DNA from: Bacteroidales bacterium UBA3810
Lineage (GTDB): Bacteria > Bacteroidota > Bacteroidia > Bacteroidales > Paludibacteraceae
Reading direction: 5' to 3'
Length of the DNA stretch: 64,000 nt
NCBI GenBank assembly: GCA_002368645.1
Contig: DFEE01000020.1
Coordinates: forward strand, 179,320-243,319
Part shown: positions 62,294 to 64,000 of the stretch, piece after piece
Layout: every line of letters begins with the position of its first letter
Numbering within the stretch: position 1 is the first letter of the stretch
The notes under the pieces: generated by a model
The model's database searches: none
Told to the model about the DNA's origin: nothing
The model's input: only the letters and a program-made list of their open reading frames with translations
Program-made: the position numbers and the translations under genes

Positions 62294-62325
62294 CAAAGAT
62301 ACAACTTTTTTTTCAAATATGCAAA
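62294..62325 (-). promoter_or_regulatory. Promoter of the murC-ftsZ run
   Basis: Minus strand TTTGCATAT (from 62325) and TATCTTTG (62301-62294), spacer 20 nt; the murC ATG is about 14 nt after the expected start. Confidence 0.7.
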
Positions 62326-62385
62326 ACTATTTTAATTTTGTCGCCATTTTAATAGTTTAACAGCGTAACAGCATAACATCTTCGG

Positions 62386-62424
62386 GCACCTGGCATCCCG
62401 GATACCCGGTAACCCGGAAACCTT
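62386..62424 (-). repeat. Decamer repeat block 7
   Basis: GGCACCTGGCATCCCGG, ATACCCGGTAACCCGGAAACC: about four units. Confidence 0.7.
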
Positions 62425-62500
62425 TAACAGCTTAACACAAAAAGCCTGCCAATTAGGACACCATGATAATAACTCCGTCTGTCGTCAATCATTAGTCATA

Positions 62501-62570
62501 GTATCGGAACTGCAACGCACAATAAACGGACAATAAACGCACAATAAACGCACAATAAACGCACAATTCA
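62501..62570 (+). repeat. Dispersed 70-bp element with 11-mer tandem repeats, copy 2
   Basis: Gap-free match to 3591-3660 (65 of 70 identical), with the same head (GTATCGGAACTGCA) and CGsACAATAAA units, and the same end ACAATTCA. Confidence 0.85.
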
Positions 62571-62717
62571 GTATGGATGGGTTATTCATCAAGCAGGTTT
62601 GTCCGGGAGAACGGGTGCCCGTGGCGGGAGCGAGACGGAAACTGTCGGAGGAACGTAGAGAGAGTGGAGCCGGAGTATCAAGAGTCTCGGGATATAAAGT
62701 GTACCGGGTATAAAGAA

Positions 62718-62741
62718 TGGGGCCGCCATATGGCAGCCCCA
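62718..62741 (-). terminator. Terminator after the starch-binding-module protein gene
   Basis: TGGGGC and GCCCCA frame GCCATATGGC with one unpaired base on each side. On the minus strand TTCTTTAT follows. It lies about 25 nt after the stop. Confidence 0.65.
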
Positions 62742-62764
62742 TTGGATAAATTGGTTGACGCGTC

Positions 62765-64000
62765 TTAACGAACGAGTTGACCTTGTACGTTATAGAGCTT
62801 GTTCTCACGACGGATATAGAAGTGTCCGTTATAGATGAATTTCTCTAAGCCGTTGTTCATGAGGATTTGCTCAAGACCAGAACCCGCTTCTTTATTCGGG
62901 AAGGTAACAGAAACCTTAACGCCATCGGTGAGGTCAAGGGTGAACGTGTATTCACCGGCGACATCAGCATTAAGTTTGGTATTGTTATCCTCACCGTCAA
63001 GAGCGATGAAACTCCAACCGGTGCAGTTCTCACGGGTCATGGTACCGGTGTTCTCATTGGTGAGCCATGTCCGGGCTTCATCAACCGTTTGAACAACCTT
63101 GAAGTTGTACTCTTTCACCTCGGTGAGGGTGACCTTAACTTGATTATCAACGAATGCAGGCATGTCTGCAACATCCCAAGAGGTCATTTCACCAGCGAGG
63201 TAGTAAGCCACAACGGGTTGCGGTTCAACGCTCTCGCAAGCGTCATCAAGGGCTGCATAAGCAACTTCGTTATAGTAGTAAGGCTTACCAGCTTCGATAG
63301 CGAGGTTAGCGGTTTGGTTACCTTCGCCGCCATTACCGTTATTGAAGATGATGGTCTCAAAGCCCTCTGCAATCTCGATGCTATAAACAGCACCGTTAGT
63401 GCATGTAGCATTGGTCAAGGTCATGGGTTCACCGGGCCATTCTGCATTCTTCTCAGCACCCTCATTCGCATAAGCGTAGGCATAAACGGTCTCCCACTCC
63501 ATATTGTTGATGAAGTAGTAAGTAACCTTCTCTACAGGAATTTCAGGAACGCCTTCGATATAAATCTTATCGTCAACGAGCTTAATGGTAACGGTAGCCT
63601 CCTCAGAGAGTACGAAGCGTACATTGTTATCAGTTGTACCATCGCAATCCAAGTGCTCTGCATCCTCAGCAATGTTGTTGCAGTCTAATTGACCTGCTTG
63701 ATTCCATGCTTTGGTAGCCACAATCTTGAAGGTGTATGTACCGGCAGGTAAGGTGAGCGTTATTTGGTTATTCTCCATCAGAACAGCGTTCTCAATCTGC
63801 CAGTTACCCATCTGAGCATCAGAACCGATGATATAACGAGTATCAGGAATTACGATTTCGCCATCAGGAATACCTTCAACAACGACCTTACCATCAACTA
63901 CCTTAATTGTTACCTCAGCGGTAGAAGGCATATCGAAAGCAATATTGGTGCCATCGGCATGCAACTTGGCTTGACCGTCTGCCTGATCACCCCACTGCAA
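62765..64000 (-). CDS. Secreted protein with starch-binding (CBM26-like) module, C-terminal part
   Basis: An open frame of 411 residues that enters from beyond the right edge; its start is not in the window. The middle (VTYYFINNMEWETVYAYAYA, WPGEPMTLTNATC, IIFNNGNGGEGNQTANLAI) is a clear CBM26/25-type starch-binding module with its Trp-x-x-Val-Tyr and FNNG motifs. It is flanked by SusE/F-like beta domains (IGSDAQMGNWQIENAVLM; YYLAGEMTSWDVADMPAF). The tail (GLEQIL, EKFIYNGHFYIRRENKLYNV, QGQLVR) matches the other secreted proteins here. The missing N-terminal part may be an amylase catalytic domain or more binding modules. Confidence 0.8.
   Translation of the reverse strand: MQWGDQADGQAKLHADGTNIAFDMPSTAEVTIKVVDGKVVVEGIPDGEIVIPDTRYIIGSDAQMGNWQIENAVLMENNQITLTLPAGTYTFKIVATKAWNQAGQLDCNNIAEDAEHLDCDGTTDNNVRFVLSEEATVTIKLVDDKIYIEGVPEIPVEKVTYYFINNMEWETVYAYAYANEGAEKNAEWPGEPMTLTNATCTNGAVYSIEIAEGFETIIFNNGNGGEGNQTANLAIEAGKPYYYNEVAYAALDDACESVEPQPVVAYYLAGEMTSWDVADMPAFVDNQVKVTLTEVKEYNFKVVQTVDEARTWLTNENTGTMTRENCTGWSFIALDGEDNNTKLNADVAGEYTFTLDLTDGVKVSVTFPNKEAGSGLEQILMNNGLEKFIYNGHFYIRRENKLYNVQGQLVR

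Larger units (their letters stand above)
62275..62764. other. Intergenic region between murC and the starch-binding-module protein
   Basis: No gene seen. It holds the murC promoter, decamer block 7, the second 70-bp 11-mer element, scattered CCGGG-rich motifs (62598-62715) and a terminator for the downstream-lying minus-strand gene. Confidence 0.6.

Overview
The window looks like chromosome from a member of the Bacteroidales (phylum Bacteroidota). The evidence is the recurring Bacteroidota promoter form (TTTG, 19-20 nt, TAnnTTTG, very often with the -33 element extended to TTTGCATAT), the near absence of Shine-Dalgarno sites, and gene families typical of the order: TamL, BspA-type LRR proteins, a TonB-dependent receptor, a DinD homologue, a PqqD/S26 pair, KorAB, and secreted proteins sharing a short C-terminal tail. 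I cannot name a genus. I see no rRNA, tRNA, transposase, integrase, phage genes or CRISPR array.

Layout. 1-2679: a GT39-like membrane glycosyltransferase (cut by the left edge) behind tamL. 2766-3554: a TrmH-family methyltransferase, divergent from tamL. 4040-7401: a secreted LRR/beta-grasp-repeat protein broken by a frameshift, behind a structured leader. 7659-16119: a tight plus-strand operon of dxs, trkA, trkH, an SGNH hydrolase, an MBOAT acyltransferase and coaE. 16123-18626 (minus): an EF-hand membrane protein coupled to nadC. 18853-20679: rpsA behind a highly structured leader. 20994-27544 (minus): a WalJ-like hydrolase, polyprenol-phosphate mannosyltransferase, M23 peptidase, M24 aminopeptidase and argS. 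27701-27850: a 49-residue small protein with its own promoter and terminator. 27928-35259 (minus): a 2443-residue secreted Ig-repeat protein. 35421-39637: an accessory stretch with an AlbA_2 regulator, a candidate small RNA, dinD, repeat-rich DNA, pqqD and an S26-like peptidase. 39750-42997: reverse rubrerythrin and a TonB-dependent receptor. 43064-51264 (minus): prsW, sppA, lpxK, msbA, mutS. 51446-56707: thrS, korA, korB, dedA. 56679-62274 (minus): a Wzz-like protein and the end of the dcw cluster (murC, reduced ftsQ, ftsA, ftsZ). 62765-64000: the C-terminal part of a secreted starch-binding-module protein.

Themes. Much of the window serves envelope building: TamL, LpxK/MsbA, MurC/FtsQAZ, M23, polyprenol-phosphate mannose, and MBOAT/SGNH acylation. 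The most unusual signal is at DNA level. Three families of short dispersed repeats pepper the gaps, and one of them, a GC-rich partly self-complementary element of about 35-45 bp, also appears to lie inside genes: twice in trmH, once in murC and once in antisense orientation in argS. This resembles protein-inserted palindromic elements known from Rickettsia. Two core proteins also look unusually reduced: a threonyl-tRNA synthetase without its TGS domain and a 153-residue FtsQ-like protein with a lipobox.
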